Counted from the stretch's first letter, positions 25,080 through 34,947 are shown. The stretch is 64,000 nt of DNA from Paractinoplanes durhamensis (GCF_016862175.1 NZ_BOML01000043.1:248001-312000), one strand, 5' to 3'. Notes: generated from the letters alone by a model not told the origin. Numbers and translations: made by a program.

Positions 25080-26693
25080 CTACCGCCCGCCGCCGCGGAA
25101 AACCTCGCCGACGGTGCGCAGAATGACCTTGACGTCGAGCCAGAGCGACCAGTTCTCGATGTAGTAGTTGTCGAAGCGGGCCCGGTCCGAGATCGGGGTG
25201 TCCCCGCGCAGACCACTGACCTGGGCCAGGCCGGTCAGGCCGACCGGCACCCGGTGCCGCATCGCGTACTCCGGGTAGTCCACCGAGAAGCGGTCCACGA
25301 AGTACGGGCGTTCGGGGCGGGGGCCGACCACGGTCATGTCGCCGCGCAGGATGTTCCACAGCTGCGGCAGCTCGTCCAGCGACGTACGCCGCATGAACTT
25401 GCCGAACGGCCCGACCCGCGGGTCGTGGCCGATGTTCCAGTTGGTCTGCGACTCGGTGTCGTCCACCGGCCGCATCGAGCGGAACTTCAGCACGTTGAAC
25501 GGCTTGCCGTAGCGACCGATCCGCTGCTGCTTGAAGATGATGCCGCGGCCGCCCTCGAGGAACGTGCCGATCGCGCAGAACGCCAGGATCGGCGAGAGCA
25601 GCAGCAGGGCGAGACCGGAGAAGAACACGTCGGTGCTGCGCTTGACCGCCCACTTCGGCCCGGAGAGGGTCGGCTGCCGCAGCGGCACGACCGGGATGGC
25701 GCCGATGTGGTCGGGGGAACCGACCGAGCCGGGGAACTCGCGCAGCCGGGGGACCATCCACAGGTCGGTGCGGGCCATCCCGGGCGCCCGGACGGCGCGC
25801 AGCAGGCGATTTTCCGAGCAGTCGATGTCGGCGATGATGACCACGTCGCACTCGGTGTAGCGGACCAGCTCCTCGAGCGACTCCACCTCACCGACCAGCG
25901 GCATGCTCTCCTTCTTGTTGTGCGCGGTCGAGGGCACGTCGACGAAGCCGGCGAAGCGCAGGCCGTACTGCGGGTAGCGGCGCAGCAGGCGGGCCAGCTC
26001 GATGGCGATCGGGCCGCCGCCGACGATGATCGCCGAGTGCTCGACCAGGCGCTTGCGGCGGGCGTAGAGCACCGCGGCCCGGCTGATCGCCCGGGCCGGC
26101 AGCAGCAGCACGGCCGAGATGCCGGCCAGCCGCAGGAAGCCGTCGATGTAGTTGATCGAGTTGTGCCGGCCGGCCACCACGATCGCGACCGCGGCGGTGG
26201 CGGCCAGGAAGCGGAAGTAGATCTGCGGCAGCTCGTCGAGCACGCTCAGGTGCCGCCGGGCCCGGTAGAGCCCGCCGATCATGAAGGCGCCGACGGTGAT
26301 CACCGCGACCGCGACGGTGCCCTTCCAGAACTGCTGGCTCCAGGTGATCGGGGCGAGCAGCGCGGCCAGGTCGATCGGCAGCGCGAGCATCCAGGCCCGC
26401 AGCGGCCGGGTGCGGGACGCCTTCGCCGACGGGATGTAGGGCAGCACCACGGTCGACCGCGAGTTACCGCCGTCGACGATGATCCGTTCGGTCGGCGGCT
26501 CCTCCGGGCTGCGCCGGGGCGCGGGAATGACCGGCTGTTCCATCGGATGCTCCCCGCTCGGCGCCCACCAATCGAACGACTGCTGTTCCGGCCGGCCCGG
26601 CTCGTCCGTGGACTCCTCGGACGGCTCGGGGCGCGGACCATCGGTCGACGAGCCCGGGGAGCGCCCCGGGAACGCAGGACCTGTCTGCACCAT
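25080..26693 (-). CDS. Exopolysaccharide initiating polyprenyl-phosphate sugar transferase
   Basis: A 537-residue WbaP/CpsE-type enzyme that transfers sugar-1-phosphate to undecaprenyl phosphate, the first step of exopolysaccharide repeat-unit assembly. A hydrophilic N-terminus is followed by four membrane helices (about residues 85-215), a CoA-binding-like domain (AIIVGGGPIAIELARLL), a fifth helix (RSTDVFFSGLALLLLSP) and the catalytic Bac_transf domain (KQQRIGRYGKPFNVLKFRSM, RRTSLDELPQLWNILRGDM, VGPRPERPYF). The ATG at 26693 follows a GGGGGA tract. It is divergent from the LCP gene; the rest of the glycan genes lie upstream at 28-34.5 kb. Confidence 0.92.
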   Translation of the reverse strand: MVQTGPAFPGRSPGSSTDGPRPEPSEESTDEPGRPEQQSFDWWAPSGEHPMEQPVIPAPRRSPEEPPTERIIVDGGNSRSTVVLPYIPSAKASRTRPLRAWMLALPIDLAALLAPITWSQQFWKGTVAVAVITVGAFMIGGLYRARRHLSVLDELPQIYFRFLAATAAVAIVVAGRHNSINYIDGFLRLAGISAVLLLPARAISRAAVLYARRKRLVEHSAIIVGGGPIAIELARLLRRYPQYGLRFAGFVDVPSTAHNKKESMPLVGEVESLEELVRYTECDVVIIADIDCSENRLLRAVRAPGMARTDLWMVPRLREFPGSVGSPDHIGAIPVVPLRQPTLSGPKWAVKRSTDVFFSGLALLLLSPILAFCAIGTFLEGGRGIIFKQQRIGRYGKPFNVLKFRSMRPVDDTESQTNWNIGHDPRVGPFGKFMRRTSLDELPQLWNILRGDMTVVGPRPERPYFVDRFSVDYPEYAMRHRVPVGLTGLAQVSGLRGDTPISDRARFDNYYIENWSLWLDVKVILRTVGEVFRGGGR

Positions 26694-26993
26694 CAACTTC
26701 CCCCGTGTTACGAAAGCGGTTCATCTACCGCGATCGACGGGGAATGTTAAAGGTTGCTGTGGATCGGCACCACCCGCTTCCCGACACCCCCGCCGGTCGA
26801 TGCATATCGAATCATTGGGTGGTTTGTCCGATTCATGTGGTTCGATGGCTTTGGTCGTGCGGGCAATAGTCGCCAATTCGGCCATTACGCAAGCAGTTGG
26901 CCCCCGATGTAATTCATCACATCTTCATTTTGCGCGCGTTCTCCCGCGGCTCCGGGACGATGCGGACTTGCGGCTGTCAGTACGATCTCAGCC
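26694..26993. other. Divergent promoter region, sugar transferase / LCP
   Basis: A 300-bp space between divergent glycan genes. It is noticeably less GC-rich than its flanks (26790-26930). I find no clear inverted repeat or open frame; it probably holds two promoters. Confidence 0.4.
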
Positions 26994-28097
26994 ATGCCGA
27001 CCAGACAGCCGATCTACGACCGCGATGCCACCGAAGTAATCGGCCCGGCAAACGATCCGAACGCGCCGGGTGTGGCACCCGGCAAGCACAAGAACAAGAA
27101 GCGCAACAAGAAGAAGATCATCCTGATCTGCGTCCTGGTCCCGCTGGTCCTGGTCGGGCTCGGGCTCCTCGGCGGCGGCATCTACCTGCACAACGTCGAG
27201 TCCAATGTGCAGCGGGTCGACGCGTTCGAGTCGGTCCCCGAGGCCAGCCGCCCGCAGAAGGACGCGGTCGCCAAGGATGCGATCAACTTCCTGCTGCTCG
27301 GCAGCGACACCCGCGACCCGGAGAACGTCGGCGGTTCCCGGTCCGACACGATCATCGTGCTGCACCTCAACAAGGACCAGAACGCCGCGCAGCTGATCTC
27401 CATCCCGCGCGACACCTGGGTGCACATCCCCAAGTCGGCGAACGGCAAGCACGGCAACGTCGATTCGAAGATCAACGCAGCGTACGCGTGGGGTGGCGTC
27501 CCGCTGATGGTGCAGACCGTCGAGGACTACACCGACGTCCGCATCGACCACGTGGCCCTCGTCGACTTCGCCGGCTTCAAGGAGATCGTGGACGCTCTCG
27601 GCGGCGTCACGGTCGACGTGGAGACCACGTTCACCTCGACCCACTCGCTCAACGCCAACAGCATCCGGCACTTCGACAAGGGTGTGCAGCAGATGGACGG
27701 GGCGGCGGCGCTCGACTACGCCCGCGAGCGGTACTCGTTCAAGGACGGTGACTTCGCCCGCATCCGCCACCAGCAGCAGGTCATCAAGGCGATCCTGGAC
27801 AAGGCGTCCTCCGGCGGCGTGCTCTCCAGCCCGACCCGGATCAACGCGTTCCTCAAGGCCACCACCGACACGGTCAGCGTCGACAAGGACCTGAACATGC
27901 TGTCGATGGCCACCCAGCTGCGGCACCTGCGCAGCGGAAACCTCAACTTCTACACCAGCCCGACCAAGGGCACCGGCAAGATCGGCGACCAGAGCGTCGT
28001 CCTGCCGGACACGGCGAAGGCGAAGGCGCTGTTCGACGCCGTCCGCAAGGACGACACCGCGACCATCGAAAAGCTCGGTGCGGAAAGCGCGAAGTAG
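26994..28097 (+). CDS. LytR-CpsA-Psr (LCP) family glycopolymer transferase
   Basis: A 367-residue type II membrane protein. A basic, Lys/Asn-rich cytoplasmic tail (residues 1-42) precedes one membrane helix (about 43-66), and the extracellular LCP domain starts at INFLLLGSDTRDPE. Conserved acid and arginine residues for pyrophosphate/metal binding are visible (GSDTR, SRSDTIIVLHL, SIPRDTWV, then LDYARERYSF). LCP enzymes move polyprenyl-linked polymers to peptidoglycan, so it may attach the polysaccharide made by the neighbouring cluster. A textbook intrinsic terminator follows. Confidence 0.92.
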   Translation: MPTRQPIYDRDATEVIGPANDPNAPGVAPGKHKNKKRNKKKIILICVLVPLVLVGLGLLGGGIYLHNVESNVQRVDAFESVPEASRPQKDAVAKDAINFLLLGSDTRDPENVGGSRSDTIIVLHLNKDQNAAQLISIPRDTWVHIPKSANGKHGNVDSKINAAYAWGGVPLMVQTVEDYTDVRIDHVALVDFAGFKEIVDALGGVTVDVETTFTSTHSLNANSIRHFDKGVQQMDGAAALDYARERYSFKDGDFARIRHQQQVIKAILDKASSGGVLSSPTRINAFLKATTDTVSVDKDLNMLSMATQLRHLRSGNLNFYTSPTKGTGKIGDQSVVLPDTAKAKALFDAVRKDDTATIEKLGAESAK

Positions 28098-28116
28098 TCA
28101 GTCGGTAGCAGTAAAG

Positions 28117-28154
28117 GGGTCGGCCGGGTTCGTTAACCCGGCCGACCCTTTTTT
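28117..28154 (+). terminator. Intrinsic terminator of LCP gene
   Basis: A 14-bp perfect stem (GGGTCGGCCGGGTT, 28117-28130, with 28135-28148), a CGTT loop and a run of six T (28149-28154). It starts 20 bp after the LCP stop. Confidence 0.9.
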
Positions 28155-28264
28155 GAAACAATGCAATTCCCGATCGGGCAGCTATCCGCGATCGGGTAAT
28201 TACGCGTTGTCGTTCGACGCCGGTGAATTGCCCAGGGCCGCTCGCGTAATAGATGTGACGCGAG

Positions 28265-29527
28265 TTACTTGAGCCAGTAAGCCTGAAGTTCCGCGGTGGC
28301 GGCCGGGTCGGCTATCGGCAGCGGAATTTCCACCGTGTCGTCCGCCCGTGGGTCCGGGATATCGGGGGTGCCGGCCATCCGCCAGACGAACCAGAGGATG
28401 ACCAGGGCCTCGACGATCAGCAGCTGCAGGAACAACTGCGGGACCCGCTCGACCCAGAACACGCTGATCGCCAGGCCGCCCAGGGCGATCACCCGGCTGC
28501 CCACCCCGGAGACCAGGTAGCGGCGCGGGGTCGCCCAGATCATGTGCCGGACCGACAGCCAGGTGGAGAACATCAGCAGGCCCTTGTAGCCGCAGTAGGC
28601 GGCCACCGCGCCCAGCGCCAGGTCGCGCAGGTCGTCGGCGAGCAGGCCGCGCACCCACGGGCTGAACAGCACGATCGCCGACACCACCGCCCAGCCCGCC
28701 ACAGTCAGCAACCGGGTCGGGTTGATCCACTTCGTGGCCCGGCCCAGCACCACGTCCTCGCGGGTGGTCGCGCTCAGCGTGACGTGGAACGGGCCGAACG
28801 CCAGCTCCATCGCGCGCAGCACGATGACCGCCTCCGGCCCGGCCAGCGCACCGGCCACCGACGGCAGCGCCACCGAGTAGGTCAGGTCCACCGACGCGGT
28901 GACGAAGTAGGCGGCGCCGACCCGGATGCTGGCCACGTAGCCGGGGCGGACGGTGCCCGGGGCCAGCGACCGGCGGCGCAGCAGCAGCCAGGCCAGCACC
29001 GCCACCTGGCCGGGCACCGCGGCCACGTCGACCCGCATGCCGACCAGCGCGAACACCGCACCGACGAGGATCGTGCCGACCGCCACCGTCTGCGGGATCA
29101 GGTTGGCCTCGCGGGTGTTGCGGGTGCGGGCCATCGCCCAGAACGCCGCCTCCAGTGGGAGCTGCAGCAGCACCGGGGTCAGCATCAGCAGGCGGTCGGT
29201 CCAGGTCACGTCGGGCAGCGCCACCGCCGCCGAGACCCCGCCGATCAGGGCCACCGGGAGGATGGTGGCGAGCGCCGCGCGGCGGGCCCACGACTCGATG
29301 TCCCAGTCCCGGGGGAGCAGGCCGGCCGAGACCGGCCGGCCGACCAGCGACTCCATCAGGGTGAACGGCAGGGCCAGCAGCGCGCCCTGCAGCGCGACCA
29401 GTGGCAGCCGGGTGCCGTCCGCCCACGACGCCAGGAGGAACAGGATGACGCTGGACAGGCGGGACAGCGCCTGCACCGACAGCTGGGAGCCCTGCAGCTT
29501 GCGGGCGACGCTGATCAGCCGGCTCAT
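28265..29527 (-). CDS. Polysaccharide flippase-like membrane protein
   Basis: A 420-residue integral membrane protein with about 10-12 hydrophobic helices and no soluble domain. Its position directly downstream of an O-antigen-ligase-like gene (ATGA overlap) and among glycosyltransferases suggests a Wzx-like translocator of lipid-linked repeat units. Direct sequence similarity to MOP flippases is weak by eye, so this rests largely on context. The ATG at 29527 begins MSRLISVARKLQGS. Confidence 0.7.
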   Translation of the reverse strand: MSRLISVARKLQGSQLSVQALSRLSSVILFLLASWADGTRLPLVALQGALLALPFTLMESLVGRPVSAGLLPRDWDIESWARRAALATILPVALIGGVSAAVALPDVTWTDRLLMLTPVLLQLPLEAAFWAMARTRNTREANLIPQTVAVGTILVGAVFALVGMRVDVAAVPGQVAVLAWLLLRRRSLAPGTVRPGYVASIRVGAAYFVTASVDLTYSVALPSVAGALAGPEAVIVLRAMELAFGPFHVTLSATTREDVVLGRATKWINPTRLLTVAGWAVVSAIVLFSPWVRGLLADDLRDLALGAVAAYCGYKGLLMFSTWLSVRHMIWATPRRYLVSGVGSRVIALGGLAISVFWVERVPQLFLQLLIVEALVILWFVWRMAGTPDIPDPRADDTVEIPLPIADPAATAELQAYWLK

Positions 29528-31170
29528 CGCAGGTAACGCTCCGGTCGTTCCGGGGGCTGTCTCGGGCTGGGGTTTCTCGGGCCGGGGGTTCTCGGGCGGG
29601 GGTTCATCATGATCACCGTGTCGTCGAGGGTGGCCGGGCGCTTCATGATCACCGTGTCGGCGGGCGACGGCTCCCGCTCGAGGCGCGCCGTGTCGGCGGG
29701 CGACGGCTCCAGCTGGAGGCGCACCGTCTCGGCCACGTCGGGCGAGGTGCGCGGATGCGGCACGGCCGGCACCGGCGGCTCCGGCTCGGGCGCGGTCACG
29801 GCCGGGACGGTGACCCGGGCCGCGTACGCGACGAACAGCGCGAGGCAGAACATCGCGTCCGCGTACTCCCAGACCTCGATCATCATGCAGCCGGCCGCCA
29901 GACCGCAGACCACCGCGAGGTGCACGGCGTTCTGCGGCTTGGTCGCCGAGCCGCGGGAGAGCCGGAAGACCGCCCAGCCGAGCAGCAGCACCACCGCCAC
30001 CAGGATCGGGATGCCGAGCTGCAGCGAGATGCTGACGAAGTAGTTGTCCACGAACACCTGCGGCGAGCTGGACGCCCGCGAGGTGGTGGCGGCGCCGACC
30101 GCGCCGACCCCGGCGCCGTACCAGGGGGCGCCGTCGCGCAGCAGGCGGCCCCACACGCCGAACCGCTCGAACGTGCTGCTCGAACCGGTGGCGCCGATCG
30201 CCAGGAAACCCCCGACCACGACCACCACCACGACCGCGCCGACCACCCGGGCACGCTTGCGGGCCGCCGGCCCGCCGCCCCGGTTGAGCACCACCGCCGC
30301 GATCAGCCCGCCGGCCAGCAGCAGGGCGCCGGTGCGGCTGGTGCTCAGGGCCAGGCCGACCACGGCCGCGCCGGCCGCGGCATGCCAGTACCACTCCCGC
30401 GGGCGCAGGTCGCGGACCAGCCACAGCGCCGCGTAGCCGAGCAGGTAGGCGCCGGCCAGCAGACCCAGCTCGGCGTTGACCTGGGTGAGCCCGGGCGCCC
30501 GGAAGGTGCCGCCGATGTAGCGGATCGCCAGGTCTTCCTTGAAGCCGAACTCGACGAGCTTCGCCGGGCCGATGATGTATTCGGCGATCGCCGCCACGCC
30601 GTTCGCGATCACCAGCACCGCCGTCCAGCCGACCTGCAGCCGCAGCTCCCGGCCGGTGAGGCCGAACAGGACGATCAGCAGGATCACCGGCACGACGGTG
30701 AGCCGCGCGCCGACCAGGGTCTGCGGGATGCCGTTGTGCACCACGCCGAGGACGACCCACACCGAGTAGAGCGCACCGGCGGCCAGCGCGGTCAGGAACT
30801 GCGCCCGGGTCGGCGGCCGGCGGATCACCGTGACCAGCAGGGCCGCGCAGGCCACCACCGAGGCGGACAGGCTCAGGGCGTACTCCCGGCCGCCGAACGC
30901 GTCGCCGACCAGCCGCTGGATGCCGAGGAGCCACAGACCGAGCGGCACGCACACGACGGCCGCCACGTAGGCCATCGCGGCGACCGGGCGCAGCGCCACG
31001 AACACCAGCGCGAGAAGGACCGGCGGCAGCAGCGGCGAGGCGCCGGCGAAGAAACAGCCGAGCATCGCCACGACCAGCGCCGCCGACCCGCCGATCAGCA
31101 GGCTCTTACGGCGGCCGGGCGGGTGCTCCCGCCACCACTCGCGGACCGACGCCGCCCGGACGAAACTCAT
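29524..31170 (-). CDS. O-antigen ligase/polymerase-like protein (Wzy/WaaL type)
   Basis: A 548-residue membrane protein with about 10-12 helices up to residue 455 and a large extracellular loop containing VWGRLLRDGAPWYGAGVGAVG, as in Wzy_C proteins that polymerise or ligate glycans. After the last helix comes a cytoplasmic tail with four Asp/Glu-Thr motifs spaced exactly 12 residues apart (Thr482, 494, 506, 518; AETVRL, ADTARL, ADTVIM, DDTVIM), then a Pro/Arg-rich end. The ATG at 31170 lies five bases after the upstream glycosyltransferase stop; the gene is part of one long minus-strand operon. Confidence 0.83.
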   Translation of the reverse strand: MSFVRAASVREWWREHPPGRRKSLLIGGSAALVVAMLGCFFAGASPLLPPVLLALVFVALRPVAAMAYVAAVVCVPLGLWLLGIQRLVGDAFGGREYALSLSASVVACAALLVTVIRRPPTRAQFLTALAAGALYSVWVVLGVVHNGIPQTLVGARLTVVPVILLIVLFGLTGRELRLQVGWTAVLVIANGVAAIAEYIIGPAKLVEFGFKEDLAIRYIGGTFRAPGLTQVNAELGLLAGAYLLGYAALWLVRDLRPREWYWHAAAGAAVVGLALSTSRTGALLLAGGLIAAVVLNRGGGPAARKRARVVGAVVVVVVVGGFLAIGATGSSSTFERFGVWGRLLRDGAPWYGAGVGAVGAATTSRASSSPQVFVDNYFVSISLQLGIPILVAVVLLLGWAVFRLSRGSATKPQNAVHLAVVCGLAAGCMMIEVWEYADAMFCLALFVAYAARVTVPAVTAPEPEPPVPAVPHPRTSPDVAETVRLQLEPSPADTARLEREPSPADTVIMKRPATLDDTVIMMNPRPRTPGPRNPSPRQPPERPERYLR

Positions 31171-31175
31171 GTCCC

Positions 31176-32330
31176 TCACCCGCGATCGGCCGGCAGGCGC
31201 CGGCGGGATCGCACCGTCTCGTAGCTGTCGACGATCGCGTCGACGTGGGTGTCCCAGTCCAGGCGGGCGCCGTCGGCCAGGGCCGACGCGGTCATCCCCC
31301 GGTAGACGGCCGCCGGCATGGTGGCCGCCTCGGCGAGCCGGGCGGGCAGGTCGGCGGGCTCGTCGAAGAGCAGGTAGGAACCGGGGGAGGCCATCACCGG
31401 CTCGGCGATCCGGCTGGCCAGGATCGGCCGGCCGGCGATCAGCGCCTCGGCGCAGACCAGACCGTACGTCTCCGGCCACTGGCTGGCGAAGACGAACCAG
31501 CCGGCCCGCAGCAGCGCCGCCCGCTTGCCGTCCTCGCCGAGATAGCCCAGGAACTCGACGCTCGGCTCCCGCCCGGCCAGCGCGGCGACCTCGTCGCGCA
31601 TCGGGCCGTCGCCGCCGACCAGCAGGGTGCCGAGCGGGTTGGCGGTCCAGGCGGCGAGCAGGTCGGCCAGGCCCTTGTGCGGGCTGAGCGCGCCCAGGAA
31701 CAGGAAGGTGCGCTGGTCGCCCGGCGGCAGCGCGCGGCGGGCCGGCGGGACCGGGGTGGACAGCAGCACGACCCGCTGCGCCAGCTCGGCGGCCGCGGGC
31801 ACGTGCCGCAGCAGGGTCTGCCGGGTGCGCTCGGACGGGAACAGCAGGGTGACGTCGCGCAGGTTGCGGACCAGCATCGCCGACCGGGCGGCCAGCACCG
31901 CGTCGAGCGCCTTGGCCTTACCCAGGTTGCCGAGCGCGTTGTTGGGGTCGGCGACCGCGAAGTCGTGCACCGAGTGGCAGGTCGGCCAGGTCTCGGCCAG
32001 TTTCCGGACCGGGCGGATGCCCAGGCCCTGCCAGTTGTGCACATGCACCACGTCCGGCGCGAACGCGGCCACGTCGTGCATGCTCAGGCCGGTCGGGTCG
32101 GCCACGTCACCGAGGTGGGTGAAAACCTTGCGCAGCGGGCCGGTGCGGTCGCCGAGCCGCTCGCTGACCCGCCGGCCGACACTCTGGTCGGCCGCCTCCT
32201 CGTGCTCGGACGGCCGGCTGAAGACCCGCACCTCGTGCCCGCGGTCGAGCAGACCGGTGGTGAGGTCGCGGACGTAACGCTCGGCGCCGCCGCGGACGGC
32301 GAACGACGAGTGCACCATGGCGATCCGCAT
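31176..32330 (-). CDS. Glycosyltransferase family 4 protein
   Basis: A 384-residue GT-B fold enzyme. The N-terminal acceptor lobe starts MRIAMVHSSFAVRGGAERY. The C-terminal donor lobe has FLFLGALSPHKGLADLL and the E-x7-E region ETYGLVCAEALIAGRPILAS. The initiating ATG at 32330 is one base after the stop of the upstream glycosyltransferase gene. It probably adds one sugar of the exopolysaccharide repeat unit at the cytoplasmic face of the membrane. Confidence 0.9.
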   Translation of the reverse strand: MRIAMVHSSFAVRGGAERYVRDLTTGLLDRGHEVRVFSRPSEHEEAADQSVGRRVSERLGDRTGPLRKVFTHLGDVADPTGLSMHDVAAFAPDVVHVHNWQGLGIRPVRKLAETWPTCHSVHDFAVADPNNALGNLGKAKALDAVLAARSAMLVRNLRDVTLLFPSERTRQTLLRHVPAAAELAQRVVLLSTPVPPARRALPPGDQRTFLFLGALSPHKGLADLLAAWTANPLGTLLVGGDGPMRDEVAALAGREPSVEFLGYLGEDGKRAALLRAGWFVFASQWPETYGLVCAEALIAGRPILASRIAEPVMASPGSYLLFDEPADLPARLAEAATMPAAVYRGMTASALADGARLDWDTHVDAIVDSYETVRSRRRLPADRG

Positions 32331-32331
32331 G

Positions 32332-33429
32332 TCAGCCTCCCTGATGCGCGGACTGCGCGGGCGCATCGGCGAGCAGCGCGACCAGATGCTCGGTCGCCTC
32401 CCGCCAGGACCGGCCGCCCAGCTCGGCGGACGCGACCGGCAACTGGCCGCTCTCCACCTGCCGCAGGGCTCGCACCATCGCCTCCGGGGTCCAGCTGTCC
32501 ATCCGCACCGCGGCACCGCCGGTCGCCTCGAGCAGCGCTGGATCGGGCGAGATGACGGTGGGCGTGCCCAACCGTAACGCTTCCGCGGCCGGCAGGCCGT
32601 ACCCCTCGAAGTGGCTGGGCATCAGGAAAGCGGCCGCGCCGGTGAGGGTCGCCGCATACTCCGCGTCGGAGACGCGGTCGAGGAACAGCACCCGCGGGCC
32701 GGCCGGCGACTGGGCCGCGACCCGGCGGAACTCCTCGACCGGGTCGCCGCCGGTCAGCACGACCAGAACGTAGCCGGGCAGTTCGGCGACCGCATCGATG
32801 GCGATCTCGACGCCCTTGTGCGCGGCGTGCCCGGCGACCAGAAGGTAGCGCCAGCCCGCCTCGCGCACCGCCGCCACGTCCGGCGGCAGCGCGCCGGGCA
32901 CCACGCTCAGGTCGCTGCCCGGATGCCAGACGGCCGTTTTTGAATAGGGCACGTCGTAGATGCCGAGCAGGTCGTGCCGGGTCCGGGCGCTCACGCAGAT
33001 CAGCTGCTGGGAGCGGCCGATCGCGGTGCCGTAGCTGAGCCGGCGGTACTGCTTGACCGAGGCCGACAGGTTGTGCGGCCACAGCTTGAAGGCGAGGTCG
33101 TGGACGATCGTGGTGACCGGCAGTCGGCTGCCGCGGATCGCCAGCGACGGGCTCAGCGACAGCACCCGGGCGTCCGGGTAGCGGCCGGTGACCCGGCGCA
33201 GCTGCTCGGTGGCGCCGGCGATGGTGCCGACCCGGCCGTGCTCCTGCCGGCTGACCACCTCGGTCTCGACCGCCCGGTCGGCCGGCGGCTCCCAGCCGGG
33301 CGGGGACGCGACGATCCGCAGCGGGCCGCCGGCCGGCCAGTAGCGGACCAGCTCGCTGAGCACGCGCGTGATGCCACCGGCGCCGACCCCGCTGCAGTCG
33401 ACGATCGTGGTGGCGTTACCGGGCTGCAT
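32332..33429 (-). CDS. Glycosyltransferase family 1/4 protein
   Basis: A 365-residue GT-B glycosyltransferase with GVGAGGITRVLSELVRYW at the N-terminus, YLLVAGHAAHKGVEIAI at the start of the donor lobe and the E-x7-E block HFEGYGLPAAEALRLGTPTV. Its start overlaps the 3' end of the upstream glycosyltransferase gene by 14 bp. Second of three consecutive transferases in the exopolysaccharide operon. Confidence 0.9.
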   Translation of the reverse strand: MQPGNATTIVDCSGVGAGGITRVLSELVRYWPAGGPLRIVASPPGWEPPADRAVETEVVSRQEHGRVGTIAGATEQLRRVTGRYPDARVLSLSPSLAIRGSRLPVTTIVHDLAFKLWPHNLSASVKQYRRLSYGTAIGRSQQLICVSARTRHDLLGIYDVPYSKTAVWHPGSDLSVVPGALPPDVAAVREAGWRYLLVAGHAAHKGVEIAIDAVAELPGYVLVVLTGGDPVEEFRRVAAQSPAGPRVLFLDRVSDAEYAATLTGAAAFLMPSHFEGYGLPAAEALRLGTPTVISPDPALLEATGGAAVRMDSWTPEAMVRALRQVESGQLPVASAELGGRSWREATEHLVALLADAPAQSAHQGG

Positions 33430-34546
33430 CGTCGATCCAGCGGGCGATCTTGTCGGCGAAGCGGTCGCCGGAGAAGGCGTTGGCGTGCCACTGGATCCGG
33501 TTCGGGTCGAGCTCGGGCAGGCGCTGCACGGCCTGCGCGTACGGCCCCGGCTCCAGCGAGTCGAGCAGGAAGCCGGTCTCACCGTCGACGACCGTCTCGA
33601 GCAGGCCGCCGCGGCGCAGCCCGAGCACCGGAGTGCCGCAGGCCTGCGCCTCGACCGGGATGATGCCGAAGTCCTCGTGCGCGGGGAAGAGCAGCGCCCG
33701 CGCTCCCCAGTAGAGCCGGCGCAGCCGGTCACGATCCGGGCGTACCTCGAAATGAATCGGCACCCGCTTGCCCTCGGCAAGCTTCCGCAGCCGCTCCTCC
33801 TCCGGCCCGGACCCGGCGATGACCAGCGGCAACCCGGCCGCGTCGGCAATCTCAATCATCAGATCGAAGTTTTTGTACGGGATCCAGCGGCCGATCCCGA
33901 GCAGATAGTCCCGCGACTGATATTGATCGTCAGCCGGCGCCCCCGCGAAGTAGCGCACATCGACCGGCGGGTTGATCACGACGGCGTCGCGCTTCCAGAA
34001 CCGGTTGATCCGCCCCTGCACCTCGATCGAGTTCGCCGCGTAGGCGTGCACGTGCTTGCTCAGCCGCAGATCGGCCTCCTGCAGCACCTTGCGCGGCAGC
34101 TTGAGCAGCGGATGCGAGCCGCGGCCGTCGAAGTCCGGGCTCCACACGTAGCGGGCCGGGGAGTGGATGTAGCTGAGATGCCGCGTTTCGGCGGGATCGC
34201 CCAGTTTCACGGTGTGTGCGAAGGCGTGCGAGGACGAGATCACCACGTCGAACTTGTGGTTGCTCAGCGTCCGCCAGACCAGCGGCATGGCCGGCAGGGC
34301 GAGGGCCTTGCTCTTGATCAGCGGGGTGTGCGCCATCCAGGACTGGTGGAGGCGGAGCCGGTCGGTCTCCACGCCCTCGTCGGCCCAGAGAACCAGGCGC
34401 TCGGCGTGCGGAAGCAGGTCGGCGATGGCCAGGAAGACGGCCTCGGAGCCGCCGGTGGCCCCGAACCACTCATGGACCATGGCCACCGACTTGTCGCCCA
34501 GCAGAGGCAGACGAGGAAGACGTGCCGTCGAGTCGGGCAGCGTCAT
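33416..34546 (-). CDS. Glycosyltransferase family 4 protein (first gene of EPS operon)
   Basis: A 376-residue GT-B enzyme: VAMVHEWFGATGGSEAVFL at the acceptor lobe, GIGRWIPYKNFDLMIEIAD at the donor lobe, and the E-x7-E region HEDFGIIPVEAQACGTPVLG. It begins at ATG 34546 (MTLPDSTARLP); an in-frame codon at 34627 would add 27 basic residues and has no ribosome site. It heads the minus-strand run of three transferases, ligase and flippase, so the operon promoter should lie in 34547-34760. Confidence 0.9.
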   Translation of the reverse strand: MTLPDSTARLPRLPLLGDKSVAMVHEWFGATGGSEAVFLAIADLLPHAERLVLWADEGVETDRLRLHQSWMAHTPLIKSKALALPAMPLVWRTLSNHKFDVVISSSHAFAHTVKLGDPAETRHLSYIHSPARYVWSPDFDGRGSHPLLKLPRKVLQEADLRLSKHVHAYAANSIEVQGRINRFWKRDAVVINPPVDVRYFAGAPADDQYQSRDYLLGIGRWIPYKNFDLMIEIADAAGLPLVIAGSGPEEERLRKLAEGKRVPIHFEVRPDRDRLRRLYWGARALLFPAHEDFGIIPVEAQACGTPVLGLRRGGLLETVVDGETGFLLDSLEPGPYAQAVQRLPELDPNRIQWHANAFSGDRFADKIARWIDDAAR

Positions 34547-34947
34547 GCGGCGGCGCCCAAAACCCGCCAACGACCGGCGATTCTCACTTTTCCCCCGAAA
34601 ATGTAAGCGCGCAGGGGAAAGCCCCACGCGGACGGCGGGACTAACTTAGTCGGCGGCCGCTCGCGTTTGTCAACCCAGCGATGTGACGTGCGCCATCAAG
34701 ATCACAGACGGCTACCGTAAGTGATACCACAGGTCAGCAATTCGCCCGATCGGTCTCATTCACGCAGTGTCGACCCCGGGTCAATGCCAGACGCGTGAAC
34801 ACTCGGTTACGAAGACGCCCGTCGCTCGACCCCATCGAGATCGACAGCCGTGCACGCCACGAATAGACCGACCTGAACAGCACGTTCGGCTCACCCCCAC
34901 CGGCAGCCGCGAGCGCACGTCAGACCCGGCCCCCGGGCCGAAGCCTC
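34547..34947. other. Non-coding leader of EPS operon
   Basis: About 400 bp with no credible open frame. The part nearest the operon (34620-34760) is less GC-rich and probably carries the promoter. No clear operator dyad was found. Confidence 0.4.

Noticed and set aside
34681..34708. CRP-like site TGTGA...TCACA upstream of the exopolysaccharide operon
   Set aside because: The half-sites are 15 bases apart instead of about 6, so it does not fit a CRP/FNR operator.
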